A stretch of 55,022 bases of DNA from an uncultured Oscillospiraceae bacterium (GTDB lineage: Bacteria; Bacillota; Clostridia; Oscillospirales; Acutalibacteraceae), in the NCBI GenBank assembly GCA_900547305.1, contig URGH01000006.1, positions 1-55,022 on the forward strand, written 5' to 3'. Under the pieces are notes generated by a model. It saw only the letters and a program-made list of their open reading frames with translations, was not told the origin of the DNA and ran no database searches. Made by a program: the position numbers and the translations under genes. Positions 35,123-44,983 of this stretch are shown here, piece after piece; positions within the stretch are counted from its first letter, which is position 1; the number at the start of each line of letters is the position of its first letter.

Positions 35123-36619
35123 ATGAACAACGCTTTATTTATAGGTATAGACATAGGCACCCAGGGCACTAAAACGGTGCTTGCCGATTTATCGGGCAAA
35201 ACCGTTGCGGAATCGTTTTGCCCGTCGGAGCTTATTCGTCCCGACGCGTTTACGGTATACGAAGACCCCGAAAAAATGCTGCAATCCGTTTTATACACGG
35301 TAAGGGATGTTATTCAAAAATCAGGTAAAGACGGAAAAAGCGTAAAGGCAATAGGTATTGATTCGCAAATGGCGGGAATCATCGGGGTTGACGAAAATTT
35401 TAACGCGGTAACGCCCTATGATTCGTGGCTTGATTCACGGTGCGGAAAATATACCGAATTAATTAAAAGCGAGGCGGAAAACGAGGCCGTAGAACACAGC
35501 GGCGGTCAGGTTGCGCACACACACGCCTCCAAAATTCTTTGGTGGAAAAACGAGCGCCCCGAGGCATTTGAAAAAATTAAAAAATTTGTTATGCCGAACG
35601 GCTTTGTTGCCGGCAGGCTTTGCGGATTAAAAGCAAGCGACGCCTTTATGGATTACACATTCCTGCATTTCAACGCTTTTTCGGACAATCTTAATTTAAA
35701 ATACAACGAAAATCTTTTAAAGCATTTCGGCATAAATAAGGATTTGTTTCCGACAATCGTGAATCCACTGTATATTGCGGGAACCGTGCAGCCCGAATTT
35801 GCGGGTCTTTGTAATTTAGGAAATGATTGTAAGGTAATTGCAGGCTGCGGGGATACCGCGGCTTCAAGTCTCGGCGCCGGAATAGTAAAACCCGGCATGG
35901 CGTATGATGTTGCGGGCACCGCCTCGGTATTCGCGTGCAGCACCACCGTATTTGCACCTGATACCGGGCATAAAACCCTGCTTTTTTCAAGAAGCGTGTT
36001 TGAAGATATGTTTCTGCCGCTTTCATATATCGGCGGCGGCGGGCTTTGCCTTAAATGGTTTTCCGATATAACCGGAAAGACGCTTAAAGAGCTGGACGGC
36101 GAAATATGCTGCGATCCCCCCGCAGAGACCCCGGTGTTTATCCCGCATTTTTCAGGAAGAGCATATCCGTTGGACAACGGCGTTTCGGGCGCATTTTTGG
36201 AATTAAACGCCAACACCTCAAGAGCAGATATGTATCGCAGTATTTTGGAATCGATAGCCTTTGAATACAAAAGCTATTTTGATATTCTTCTGAAAAGCGG
36301 CTGTCTTACCGAAAACACCGCTGTTATAGGCGTCGGCGGCGGGGCTAAAAGCCCGATATTTTCAAAAATTAAGGCGGATGTTTTGGGAATTGATTATATC
36401 GTACCGAAATCCACCGATTCCGCGCCCGCAGCTATGGCTTTGCTCTCGGCTAAAGCCACGGGATATATATCCGAGGATCTGCGCGATGTTTTCGGCGTAA
36501 ATTACGGCAACGCCGAAAAATATACGCCGAATCATGCAACGGCGGCGCACTACCGCGCAAAGGCGAAAAAATATTTATCGCTGCTTAACCGCTATTCGGA
36601 ATACACTAAAATTCAATGA
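35123..36619 (+). CDS. FGGY-family carbohydrate kinase
   Basis: The 498-residue kinase has both FGGY lobes: phosphate-binding loops GIDIGTQGTKTVLADL near the N terminus and DVAGTASVFA in the second lobe, plus the ATP-site strand GGGAKSPIFSKIKADVLG. The catalytic-type Asp lies in YDSWLDSRC. Overall it is xylulokinase-like, but FGGY specificity cannot be read from sequence by eye. Within the operon it would phosphorylate a ketose made by the isomerase or epimerase. AAGGAG lies a few bases before the ATG. Confidence 0.92.
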   Translation: MNNALFIGIDIGTQGTKTVLADLSGKTVAESFCPSELIRPDAFTVYEDPEKMLQSVLYTVRDVIQKSGKDGKSVKAIGIDSQMAGIIGVDENFNAVTPYDSWLDSRCGKYTELIKSEAENEAVEHSGGQVAHTHASKILWWKNERPEAFEKIKKFVMPNGFVAGRLCGLKASDAFMDYTFLHFNAFSDNLNLKYNENLLKHFGINKDLFPTIVNPLYIAGTVQPEFAGLCNLGNDCKVIAGCGDTAASSLGAGIVKPGMAYDVAGTASVFACSTTVFAPDTGHKTLLFSRSVFEDMFLPLSYIGGGGLCLKWFSDITGKTLKELDGEICCDPPAETPVFIPHFSGRAYPLDNGVSGAFLELNANTSRADMYRSILESIAFEYKSYFDILLKSGCLTENTAVIGVGGGAKSPIFSKIKADVLGIDYIVPKSTDSAPAAMALLSAKATGYISEDLRDVFGVNYGNAEKYTPNHATAAHYRAKAKKYLSLLNRYSEYTKIQ

Positions 36620-36629
36620 GGTGATCAAA

Positions 36630-37505
36630 ATGTCAAACCCTGTAGGAATTTATTACGCATATTGGGAAAAGGAATGGTCGGCGGATTTTATTCCCTACAT
36701 TAAAAAGGTTAAAAATTTAGGCTTTGATGTATTGGAAATAAATGCGGGCGCCATTGCAGATATGTCTTCAAAGCAGCGCTCAGAGCTTGCAAAAGCGGCT
36801 GAGGACAACGGCATAACCCTTACATACTGTATCGGTCTGCCGGGGCAGTACGACGTTTCCTCACCCGACGAGACAGTGCGAAAAAACGGCACCGAGTTTG
36901 TGGGAAAAATATTGGATGGAATGTATGAAATGGGCGGAAAAACAATAGGCGGTATAATTTACGCCTCCTGGCCAATGACCTTCGTGCCCGATATTGATAC
37001 TAAAATGCGTCTTCGCGAAAATTCAATAGTCTCATTAAAAGAATTGCTGAAAAAAGCCGAGCAGTACGGCATTAATTACTGCCTTGAAATAGTAAACCGA
37101 TTTGAACAGTGCATTTTAAACTGCGCAGAAGAGGGCGTGAATTATGTAAAGGAGCTTGAAAGCCCCAACGCCAAGCTGCTGCTTGATACATTTCATATGA
37201 ATATTGAGGAAGACAGCATAGGCGACGCCATACGCACCGCAAAGGGATATGTAGGACATTTTCACATAGGAGAATGTAACCGCAAAACTCCCGGAACGGG
37301 AAGAATGCCGTGGCGGGAAATATTCACCGCCCTTTCGGATATTGATTACAGCGGCGCAATCGTTATGGAGCCGTTTATACGCACGGGCGGTCAGGTAGGA
37401 AAGGATATTAAGGTATTCAGAGATTTAAGCGGTGCGGCGAGCGATGAGAAAATGGACGGGCTTGCGGCAGCAGCCGCAAAATTTGTAAAGGAGCAGATAA
37501 AATGA
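36630..37505 (+). CDS. TIM-barrel ketose 3-epimerase-like protein
   Basis: The 291-residue protein belongs to the sugar phosphate isomerase/epimerase (AP endonuclease 2) barrel group and looks closest to tagatose/psicose 3-epimerases. Metal-binding-type residues are in CLEIVNRFEQCILNC (Glu), LLLDTFHMNIEE (Asp, His), VGHFHIGECNR (His) and IVMEPFIR (Glu). Start ATG 36630 is set by GAGGTGA; longer versions overlap the kinase gene. Its end overlaps the next ATG by four bases. It probably inverts C3 of a ketose in this pathway. Confidence 0.88.
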   Translation: MSNPVGIYYAYWEKEWSADFIPYIKKVKNLGFDVLEINAGAIADMSSKQRSELAKAAEDNGITLTYCIGLPGQYDVSSPDETVRKNGTEFVGKILDGMYEMGGKTIGGIIYASWPMTFVPDIDTKMRLRENSIVSLKELLKKAEQYGINYCLEIVNRFEQCILNCAEEGVNYVKELESPNAKLLLDTFHMNIEEDSIGDAIRTAKGYVGHFHIGECNRKTPGTGRMPWREIFTALSDIDYSGAIVMEPFIRTGGQVGKDIKVFRDLSGAASDEKMDGLAAAAAKFVKEQIK

Positions 37506-38920
37506 AAAAAATAAAAATCGGTATTCTCACCATGTCGGACGGCAGAGAATATTTGCATGAAACCTTTGAGGAATTAAACTTCAATAAACAGCACTCCATA
37601 GCAAAGGCTCTTACCGATACCGGCATGTTCGAGGTTGTTGAAGGCGAAAGAATAATCAACAGCAATACGGTTGCCAAAGAGGAGGGCATGCGGCTTCGTG
37701 AGAACTCCGTTGAAGCCACCGTTTTCAACTATACGATCTGGTGCTATCCGCAGTATACGGTTGCAGCTCAAAATTTCGCGCCCGGCCCGTATTTGCTTTT
37801 TTCAAACCTCCATCCGTCGCAATGCGGAATGGTGGGCATGCTGGCTGCGGCAGGTTCACTGGATCAGATAGGCGTTTCGTATAAAAAGTTGTGGGGAGAC
37901 GTTTCGGAACCCGAGGTTTTGGAAAAAATGGTTTCTTTCCTGAAAGCGGCGTCTGCGGTAAACCGACTCAAAGGGCTTACATTCGGAAATTTCGGCGGCA
38001 GACCGTTAGGTATGTACACCGCTGTTGCAAATCTTGAACAGTGGCAAAGGCTGTTCGGCATTGATTCTGAAAATATAGAGCAGGACGATATCATCCGCGC
38101 GGGCGAAAAGGCGGACGAAAAGGAAGTTGAACGCGCATTCGGGTGGCTGACCGAAAAGGTCGGCAATATTGCTTACGACGGCATTGTTTTAACGGAAGAA
38201 AAACTTAAAACTCAAATCCGTTCATATATCGGGCTGCGCGACATTATAAAAGCGCGAAACCTTGATTTCATTGGAATAAAAGCGCATGGCGACCTTACTG
38301 ACAGATACTGCACCATGGATCTTGCGGAAGCGCTTTTAAACGATCCTTATGACTGGAACGGACCGAAAGAAACTACGGTTGCCGCAACCGAAAGCGATAT
38401 GGACGGTGCGCTTACAATGCAGATTTTCAAGCATTTGACCGGTATGCCGGTGCTTTTTGCGGATGTCCGTCATTACAATAAGGAAAAGGATGTATGGTAT
38501 TTTTCAAATTCGGGAACCCATGCAACTTATTTCGCGGGCGCAAGTTTTAACCCCGACGATAATCTGCCGCTTGTAGATCTTCTGCCCGAAACGTCCGATT
38601 ACCCTGCCGGCGGAGCCGCGGTACACCACTTTGCAAAGGAAGGCAGGGTTACACTGGCAAGGCTTGCGAGAAAGAACGGTAGCTATCGCCTGACAATAGT
38701 CCCCGCGGAATTTAAAAACTATTCCAGACTGGAAATGATTGAAATGGGCAGCATAACCACGCCGCAATGGCCTGTTGCCTTTGCAAAGCTCGGTGTCAGC
38801 GCGGATTACTTTATTAACAACTTCCCGTGCAACCATATTCACGGCGTTTACGGAGATTATACGGAAGATCTCGTAAATGTTGCAAATCTGCTGAACATTC
38901 CGGTAACAATTTTCAAATAA
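37502..38920 (+). CDS. L-fucose/L-arabinose isomerase-family protein
   Basis: The 472-residue protein matches the fucose/arabinose isomerase-like family: N-terminal Rossmann-like part (KIGILTMSDGREYLHETFEE), the VFNYTIWCYPQYT region and the C-terminal substrate-binding part. Candidate metal ligands lie in DFIGIKAHGDLTD and ATESDMDGALTM. Such enzymes interconvert aldoses and ketoses with a divalent metal. Four-base overlap with the epimerase gene upstream. It completes a set of isomerase, kinase and aldolase, though the aldose is unidentified. Confidence 0.85.
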   Translation: MKKIKIGILTMSDGREYLHETFEELNFNKQHSIAKALTDTGMFEVVEGERIINSNTVAKEEGMRLRENSVEATVFNYTIWCYPQYTVAAQNFAPGPYLLFSNLHPSQCGMVGMLAAAGSLDQIGVSYKKLWGDVSEPEVLEKMVSFLKAASAVNRLKGLTFGNFGGRPLGMYTAVANLEQWQRLFGIDSENIEQDDIIRAGEKADEKEVERAFGWLTEKVGNIAYDGIVLTEEKLKTQIRSYIGLRDIIKARNLDFIGIKAHGDLTDRYCTMDLAEALLNDPYDWNGPKETTVAATESDMDGALTMQIFKHLTGMPVLFADVRHYNKEKDVWYFSNSGTHATYFAGASFNPDDNLPLVDLLPETSDYPAGGAAVHHFAKEGRVTLARLARKNGSYRLTIVPAEFKNYSRLEMIEMGSITTPQWPVAFAKLGVSADYFINNFPCNHIHGVYGDYTEDLVNVANLLNIPVTIFK

Positions 38921-38943
38921 TTTTAAAAAAGGAAGTATTTACT

Positions 38944-39645
38944 ATGAAAACAAATCTCACACCCGAACAGCTGGCAAAATATTTTGACCAAACCCTTTTA
39001 AAGCCTTACGTTACAGAAGCAAGATTCAAAGAATTCTGCGAAGAAAGTGACCGTTACGGATTCGCAATGGTTGCAATAAATTCCGCACCGGTTAAGTTCT
39101 GCAAGGAAATATTGAAAAACAGCGCGGTTCATGTAGGTGCGGCAATAGGCTTCCCGCTCGGACAAACCACTATAGAAGACAAGGTTTTTGAAACAAAACA
39201 AGCCATTGCCGACGGCGCCGACGAAATAGATTATGTCGTAAACCTCGTTAAGCTTAAAAGCGGCGATCTTTCTTATATTGAGGATGAAATGCGCAGTATT
39301 GTTGATGTGTGCAACGAAAACGGCAAAATTTCAAAGGTTATTTTTGAAAACTGCTACCTTACAAACGATGAAAAGAAAACTCTTTGCGAAATCGCATTGA
39401 AGGTGCGCCCCACATTTATAAAAACCAGCACCGGCTTCGGAACTCCCGAGCCCGGCATTCCGGTGGGCGCTACCGTTGAAGACGTTAAGCTCATGAAATC
39501 CATAGTTGGAGACGCGGTTAAGGTCAAGGCTGCGGGAGGCGTACGTACGCTTGACGAAGCCCTTGCAATGATTGACGCTGGAGCCGAGAGAATAGGAACC
39601 AGCGCAGGCGTTAAAATTGTAGAAGAATTAAAAGCCTTAATCTAA
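38944..39645 (+). CDS. deoC: Deoxyribose-phosphate aldolase family protein (DeoC-like)
   Basis: The 233-residue class I aldolase begins at ATG 38944 (GGAAG upstream). The catalytic set of DeoC is intact: Asp96 in ADEIDYVVN, Lys160 in FIKTSTGFG (Schiff base) and Lys195 in VKVKAAGGVRT. DeoC cleaves 2-deoxyribose 5-phosphate to glyceraldehyde 3-phosphate and acetaldehyde. Here it lacks the usual nucleoside-catabolism neighbours (deoA, deoD, cdd) and instead follows a sugar isomerase and kinase, so it may cleave another sugar phosphate. Family certain, substrate open. Confidence 0.9.
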   Translation: MKTNLTPEQLAKYFDQTLLKPYVTEARFKEFCEESDRYGFAMVAINSAPVKFCKEILKNSAVHVGAAIGFPLGQTTIEDKVFETKQAIADGADEIDYVVNLVKLKSGDLSYIEDEMRSIVDVCNENGKISKVIFENCYLTNDEKKTLCEIALKVRPTFIKTSTGFGTPEPGIPVGATVEDVKLMKSIVGDAVKVKAAGGVRTLDEALAMIDAGAERIGTSAGVKIVEELKALI

Positions 39646-39664
39646 AAGAAAAGGGGTAACACTT

Positions 39665-42160
39665 ATGCTGCCGAAATCTCTTGATACAATTGAAAGGGAA
39701 AGTTTTAACGCCGGTAAGTCGCCGCTTGAATACCCCGCTGCGGAATTAAACGAGGTCACAGAGCCGTGCAATGCCGCGGTTTCAAACGATACTTTACCGT
39801 TAAACGGAAATTACCTTATGACCGAGGGCGGAGAGGAACAACCCGATTTTACAAAAGGGATTTCCGCAGCAATCCCCTGCACCGTTCAAACAGCGCTTTT
39901 TGAAAACGGTACAATCCCCGACCCTATGTTCGGGAAAAACGATAAAGCGGCAAGAGAAGCCGCCTATAAAACATGGTGGTTTAAAAAGGAATTTGATTAT
40001 TCGGGTTCGCTTACAAACCCTACGCTCTGCTTTGACGGAGTTTGCCACAAAGCTCATTTTTGGCTTAACGGTACATATCTCGGCTGCCACGAGGGAATGT
40101 TCGGCGGGCCGTTTTACAAGGTGGGTCATATTTTAAAGGAGCATAATACCCTGATAATTAAAATTGAAAATTCCCCTGCCGACCCCAAGCATTATTCCGA
40201 ATATGCCGATTTTGACGAGGGCTGGAAAAACGGCGTGGTTGTCAACTGCGTTTACGGTTGGCACTATGCCTGCATTCCCACAAGGGGAATATGGGCCGAT
40301 GTATATTTAAAAAGCACGCCCGCGCTTCTTTGCGAGCGCCCATTTATTGCAACAGAGGATTATAAAACGGGCAGAATAGGCATTTGCATTAAAACTGAGG
40401 GCTCGGGCAAGGGAAAACTGCACGTCACGGTAAAGCCCCATAACTTTACGGGAGAAGCGCAGTACTTCGCCGCCGATTTCAATTGCGACGGCACAGAACA
40501 CCTTCACTATAGCTTAACTGTTAAAAATCATAAACTTTGGTGGCCTAACGGTTACGGCGGGCAACCGCTTTACGATGTTTCAACCGTTATTATTACCGAA
40601 AACGGTTCGGCTCAGCGGTTTGATGAAACCATAGGAATAAGACAGATTGAAATGCTTCCCGAAAACGGTATTCCGAATTCCGAGCATTATAACTGGCTTT
40701 TCAGCATAAACGGAAAATATATTTTTATAAAGGGTACAAACTGGTGCACCACTGACGCTCTACTTCGCTGTACCGAAGAAAAATACGACCGTTTCCTGGC
40801 GCTTGCAAAGCACCAGAATTTGCAGCTTTTACGCGCATGGGGCGGAGGTCTGCCCGAAACCGATTACTTTTATGCCAAATGCGATGAATTGGGACTTATG
40901 GTTCAGCAGGAATGGCCGACCTGCTGGGATTCGCCCAAAACACAGCCGGAGGCCGCACTTATCGAAACAGCCGTTTTAAACACCGTTCGTTTGAGAAATC
41001 ATGCAAGCCTTGTGCGCTGGGCGGGCGGAAACGAGCTTTCCGCAACCGACGAACCCTCAATAAAGCGAATGGCGCAAATTGCCGTTGAGCTTGACGGTAC
41101 GCGCCCATTTCACCGAACATCGCCCTATGCCGGCTCTCTTCACAGCTACGGCACATATTGGGAAATGGAGGAAATGGACAGCGCGCTGCAGCTGCGCGCG
41201 CCGTTTATAGGTGAATTCGGTATGGCTTCGGCGCCGAATTACGAAAGTATTGCAAAATATATACCCGAAAGCGAGCTTTCACAAAATGTGAGCCGCACCG
41301 GCAAGAGCTGCTTTAATTATCATACGCCGCGCTTCAACGAGTTTTTATGGCCCGAAAGCTATAATGATATGGATCATTTGCTTATGCGTGCCTCAGAGTT
41401 TCTCGAAATAAAGACACTGCGTGATTTTATCCTCGGCACCCAGCTTGCGCAATCCGTTGCAATACGGCATACGCTTGAGGCGCAAAGAGCAGACAGCCCA
41501 AATGCTGCGGGAGTATGCTATTATAAGCTGACCGATGTTTATCCCGCCTGCTCCTGGTCTACGGTCGATTACTACGGCGTTCCGAAAATTTCATATTATG
41601 TGATAAAGAATGCTTTTGAACCGCTTCATCCGACGCTTGAAATAAAATCGATAAACGCGGTCTGCGAATATCCCGTATTTCTGCTTGACGATACTTTTGC
41701 GGCTAAAGACAGCGGCTGCAAAATCGCAGTCAAAGCGTATGACCGTGACTTGAATATCATTAAATCGGAAGAATTCGCCGTAACACCGAAATCTGAGGTT
41801 AATCCTATCGGTATTTTCAGGCTGAACGATTCGGAAAAGGAAGCTGTAAGAATAATATCCGTGCGGCTTTACCGCGAGGGTATTATTGCGGGAGACGCAT
41901 TATACTTTCAAAATTACAAAAACGATTCGGGCTGCCTTATTAATATGCCGAAAACCGACATTACCGTTACCGCCGAGGACGGATGCGCAGTAATAACAAA
42001 CAATTCGGGCGTACCCGCCGTAGGTGTTTTTTTAGAAAATCTTCCGCACGATACGGAATTCACCGCAGAAGATAACTTTATTTTATTGGAAGGCTTTGAA
42101 ACAAGAAAAATTAAAATAAATATTGAAGACGGATTAAGCATAAGGGCGTTAAACGCATAA
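39665..42160 (+). CDS. GH2 beta-mannosidase-like enzyme
   Basis: The 831-residue protein has the GH2 order: N-terminal sugar-binding jelly roll (about 40-215), immunoglobulin-like domain (about 220-330), catalytic barrel (about 335-620), and C-terminal beta domains. Acid/base Glu457 is in WAGGNE and nucleophile Glu517 in IGEFGMAS. WWPNGYGGQPLY, KGTNWCTTDALLRC and LLRAWGGGLPETDYFY are typical of beta-mannosidases and related exo-enzymes. No signal peptide, so cytoplasmic. It would trim mannose or a related sugar from imported oligosaccharides. GGGGT precedes the ATG. Confidence 0.9.
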   Translation: MLPKSLDTIERESFNAGKSPLEYPAAELNEVTEPCNAAVSNDTLPLNGNYLMTEGGEEQPDFTKGISAAIPCTVQTALFENGTIPDPMFGKNDKAAREAAYKTWWFKKEFDYSGSLTNPTLCFDGVCHKAHFWLNGTYLGCHEGMFGGPFYKVGHILKEHNTLIIKIENSPADPKHYSEYADFDEGWKNGVVVNCVYGWHYACIPTRGIWADVYLKSTPALLCERPFIATEDYKTGRIGICIKTEGSGKGKLHVTVKPHNFTGEAQYFAADFNCDGTEHLHYSLTVKNHKLWWPNGYGGQPLYDVSTVIITENGSAQRFDETIGIRQIEMLPENGIPNSEHYNWLFSINGKYIFIKGTNWCTTDALLRCTEEKYDRFLALAKHQNLQLLRAWGGGLPETDYFYAKCDELGLMVQQEWPTCWDSPKTQPEAALIETAVLNTVRLRNHASLVRWAGGNELSATDEPSIKRMAQIAVELDGTRPFHRTSPYAGSLHSYGTYWEMEEMDSALQLRAPFIGEFGMASAPNYESIAKYIPESELSQNVSRTGKSCFNYHTPRFNEFLWPESYNDMDHLLMRASEFLEIKTLRDFILGTQLAQSVAIRHTLEAQRADSPNAAGVCYYKLTDVYPACSWSTVDYYGVPKISYYVIKNAFEPLHPTLEIKSINAVCEYPVFLLDDTFAAKDSGCKIAVKAYDRDLNIIKSEEFAVTPKSEVNPIGIFRLNDSEKEAVRIISVRLYREGIIAGDALYFQNYKNDSGCLINMPKTDITVTAEDGCAVITNNSGVPAVGVFLENLPHDTEFTAEDNFILLEGFETRKIKINIEDGLSIRALNA

Positions 42161-42171
42161 CGGAGGTAACT

Positions 42172-44025
42172 ATGGGCAACTGCATAAAAGCGGCAAGGGG
42201 AATTAAAAGACTGACGGATATTTCATCCCTGCCCGTGCTTGACAACAACAGCTTTATTAAATACGAGGGCAGCATTTCAAAGTGCGGCGACAATGCCGAT
42301 TGGGATTGGGGAATGTACACCGACGAAAACGGCGAATGGGTGCTTATGGAGGTCGACGGACCCGGCTGTATTTATAATTTCACACAGCACCGCTACCCCA
42401 CAAGCGCCGTTCCAACCTTCAGGTTTTATTTTGATAACAGCGCTACACCGCAATTCGAAATTAAACCCTCGGAATTCGGAGTAAAATATCCTTTTATTAA
42501 ACCGCTCGCGGATAAATTTGTAGGACCCGACGACAACGGCAGAGGGCCTATCTGGGTTGTGCGAAGCTTTGTTCCCATGGAATTCACCACCCATTGCAAG
42601 GTTACAAGCGATATTAAGCTTGAGGGAGCGGATAAGGCACTGGGACAAGGCGGATGGGGACATATAACATATCACATGTACGATTCGCCGGAGGGACTCT
42701 CAACATTTTCCGACAAGCTTGATATATCCGCCATAGCCGAAAAATACGGCTCTCCCCTGTCGCTCGAATGCGATACCGTAAAATCCGTAAGCGCCGTATC
42801 CGTTCCGCCCGCCTCTGAAAAAAAACTTTTCGATTATAACGGCGAGGCGTGTATTACCAAAATCGGCATTGCCGTTCCTTATGACGCCGATATTTTCGAC
42901 AGCCTGCGGATAAAAATAAAATTCGATTCCGAAGAATGTGTTTATGCCCCGTTCGGCACGTTTTTCGGCTGTGAATACGGTAAAACCCCGGCTGCAATAA
43001 ACACCGCGCTTTTAACGGCTGATTTTATAAACGGATTTTTTGAAAACCGATATCCCATGCCGTTTTTCCAAAGCTGCAGTATATCGGTTGAAAACAAATC
43101 ATTAAATGCCGTTACGATTAATTCGGCAGAGCTTTGTATTAACACACGGCTGAATTACAACAAATCCGCTGTCGGCTGCTTTCGCTCTTCGGAGTATTAC
43201 TCAAAAAAAGCCAATACGCCGGGCAAAAACTCCGTAATCGCCGATATACACGGTAACGGCAGCATGGTCTATGGGGTTATTTCGGGTGAGGATATAGCCT
43301 GCGGTTGCGAGGGAGATGTGCGCGTATTTACAGACGGCGTGCGTTCCCCCGTACTGGAAAGCGACGGCAGCGAAAGTTGGGGCAGCTACGGCTGGGGCTT
43401 TGTCTGCCCGCCCCAGTGTAATCCGTTTTCCGCCTATAACGGCGTTCCGAATATTAACGACACCTGGTCGGAATTAAGGCTGACATTTACCGATAATTAC
43501 CCTTTCAGGGATAATCTGCGCTTTGAGCTAGAGCACGGCTGCCAAAATGACGGCGGCGGCTTTCACAGCGGTCAGATTTTTTACTACGGAACAAAAGCCA
43601 CGGCAATAAAAAAAGAACTTGAAATAAATACCGAAAGCTATTATTATAAAAGTAACGGTAAGCATTATATTGCCGAAAACCGCTTCGAAAACGGTATACA
43701 CAACGATTACTTAACCCTACCGGCCGTAGCAGACGCCGCTGAAACAGTTCTTTCGTTCGATCTGCCGAAAGAAATCTCCGCAATTATACTTAAAAGGGTC
43801 TGCCTGCAAAACACAGGCAAAATGGAAGCCGAGGTATATATAAACGGAAACAGAGTATCCGAAAGGAATTGGTTTACACCCGACAGCAACGAAATCTACA
43901 GCTTTTTTGAAGATGAATTTATAATCCCCCGAAAATATTTTTCGGATTGTGATAAGGCGATTATTAAAATCGTTTCCAAATCAAAAAACTGGAATGATTG
44001 CGGTTACAAAATAAGCATGATTTAA
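42172..44025 (+). CDS. DUF2961 / GH172-family protein
   Basis: The 617-residue protein fits the DUF2961 family (now GH172, with members active on fructofuranose or D-arabinofuranose linkages). Seen family features: the N-terminal NADWDWGMY and PGCIYNFTQHRYPTSAVPTFRFYFDN stretch, QGGWGHITYHMY, and late SFFEDEFIIP. GGAGGT lies before ATG 42172. The adjoining GH2 is cytoplasmic and this protein also lacks a signal peptide. The presence of this family suggests the target oligosaccharide has an unusual, perhaps furanosidic, sugar. Confidence 0.85.
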   Translation: MGNCIKAARGIKRLTDISSLPVLDNNSFIKYEGSISKCGDNADWDWGMYTDENGEWVLMEVDGPGCIYNFTQHRYPTSAVPTFRFYFDNSATPQFEIKPSEFGVKYPFIKPLADKFVGPDDNGRGPIWVVRSFVPMEFTTHCKVTSDIKLEGADKALGQGGWGHITYHMYDSPEGLSTFSDKLDISAIAEKYGSPLSLECDTVKSVSAVSVPPASEKKLFDYNGEACITKIGIAVPYDADIFDSLRIKIKFDSEECVYAPFGTFFGCEYGKTPAAINTALLTADFINGFFENRYPMPFFQSCSISVENKSLNAVTINSAELCINTRLNYNKSAVGCFRSSEYYSKKANTPGKNSVIADIHGNGSMVYGVISGEDIACGCEGDVRVFTDGVRSPVLESDGSESWGSYGWGFVCPPQCNPFSAYNGVPNINDTWSELRLTFTDNYPFRDNLRFELEHGCQNDGGGFHSGQIFYYGTKATAIKKELEINTESYYYKSNGKHYIAENRFENGIHNDYLTLPAVADAAETVLSFDLPKEISAIILKRVCLQNTGKMEAEVYINGNRVSERNWFTPDSNEIYSFFEDEFIIPRKYFSDCDKAIIKIVSKSKNWNDCGYKISMI

Positions 44026-44038
44026 AAGGAGCACCTAT

Positions 44039-44815
44039 ATGTCGATTACACCCGTTTTTGCAGAGGAAAGGCAGAACAAAATTCTTTCTCTTCTGAAGGT
44101 TAAAAATAAGCTATTGGTAAACGATTTATGTGAAGAATTCAATGTTTCTCCCGCCACAATCCGCAACGACCTGAATCAGCTTGAAAAGAGCGGATTGCTG
44201 AAGCGCACCCACGGCGGCGCCATGCTTTGCATGAAAATAATGACCGAGCCTACCCTATCGCAAAAGAACAATTCAAATTCCGAGCAAAAGCAGAGAATTG
44301 CCGAGTACGCGGCGCGGTTTGTTGAAAACGGCGATACAATAGCCATAGATACCGGCACCACAACCTATTCCTTTGCACAGCTGCTTTCAAACAAGCATAA
44401 TCTTACGGTAATCACTACCGATATTCATATTGCCACCATTTTGGAGGATTTTATAGGCGTATCTGTAGTATTGGCGGGAGGTAAACTGCGTAAAGGCTTT
44501 TCATGCACGACCGGCGCAATAACCAATTCGCTTTTAGCGTCTTTTAATGTTGATAAGCTTTTTCTTGCAACCAATGCGGTGAGCTACGCCGGTTCGCTTT
44601 GCACGCCGGATATTGAGCAGGCTCAGGTGAAAAAAAGTCTTATAAAAATGGGCAAGGAAGTATTTCTGCTTTGCGACAGTTCAAAGTTTGACAGACAAAG
44701 CTTTGTTGAATTCGGCACACTCGATGAAGTTGATAATATTATTACAGATTCAAATCTTCCGCCGGAAATACTTAGCCGTATCCAATCAAAAAATATAAAC
44801 ATTGCTACGGTTTAA
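44039..44815 (+). CDS. DeoR/GlpR-family transcriptional repressor
   Basis: The 258-residue regulator has an N-terminal winged helix (ERQNKILSLLKVKNKLLVNDLCEEFNVSPATIRNDLNQLEKSGLLKRTHGGAM) and a C-terminal sugar-phosphate-sensing domain (about 80-250; AIDTGTTTYSFAQLL, VLAGGKLRK, FLATNAVS, LLCDSSKFDR). Such repressors are released by a phosphorylated sugar of the pathway they control. It is the last gene of the plus-strand operon. AAAAGGAG precedes the ATG. Likely autoregulates by binding the CAAATG sites at the promoter. Confidence 0.92.
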   Translation: MSITPVFAEERQNKILSLLKVKNKLLVNDLCEEFNVSPATIRNDLNQLEKSGLLKRTHGGAMLCMKIMTEPTLSQKNNSNSEQKQRIAEYAARFVENGDTIAIDTGTTTYSFAQLLSNKHNLTVITTDIHIATILEDFIGVSVVLAGGKLRKGFSCTTGAITNSLLASFNVDKLFLATNAVSYAGSLCTPDIEQAQVKKSLIKMGKEVFLLCDSSKFDRQSFVEFGTLDEVDNIITDSNLPPEILSRIQSKNINIATV

Positions 44816-44926
44816 AGCAGCTTTCCTTTTCGGTTTCGGCAAAAAAATCGGTCAGACAATAGAAATGGAAACTATCCGTTTTATATCTTCGAAATCTCAC
44901 ATTAAAATTTTGCCCTATTAAACGGC

Positions 44927-44953
44927 GAAAACCCCGATAAAATCGGGGTTTTC
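44927..44953. terminator. Bidirectional terminator between DeoR gene and tRNA-Gln
   Basis: A perfect 12-bp stem (GAAAACCCCGAT with ATCGGGGTTTTC) closes a 3-base loop. It ends the plus-strand sugar operon and sits 30 bases after the minus-strand tRNA, so it can serve both. Confidence 0.88.
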
Positions 44954-44983
44954 GGGGGCTATATCTTTTTTGTAGCCCTTGTA

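Noticed and set aside
35653..36270. Minus-strand open frame of 205 codons
   Set aside because: It overlaps the FGGY kinase fully, lacks a ribosome binding site and shows no known motif.
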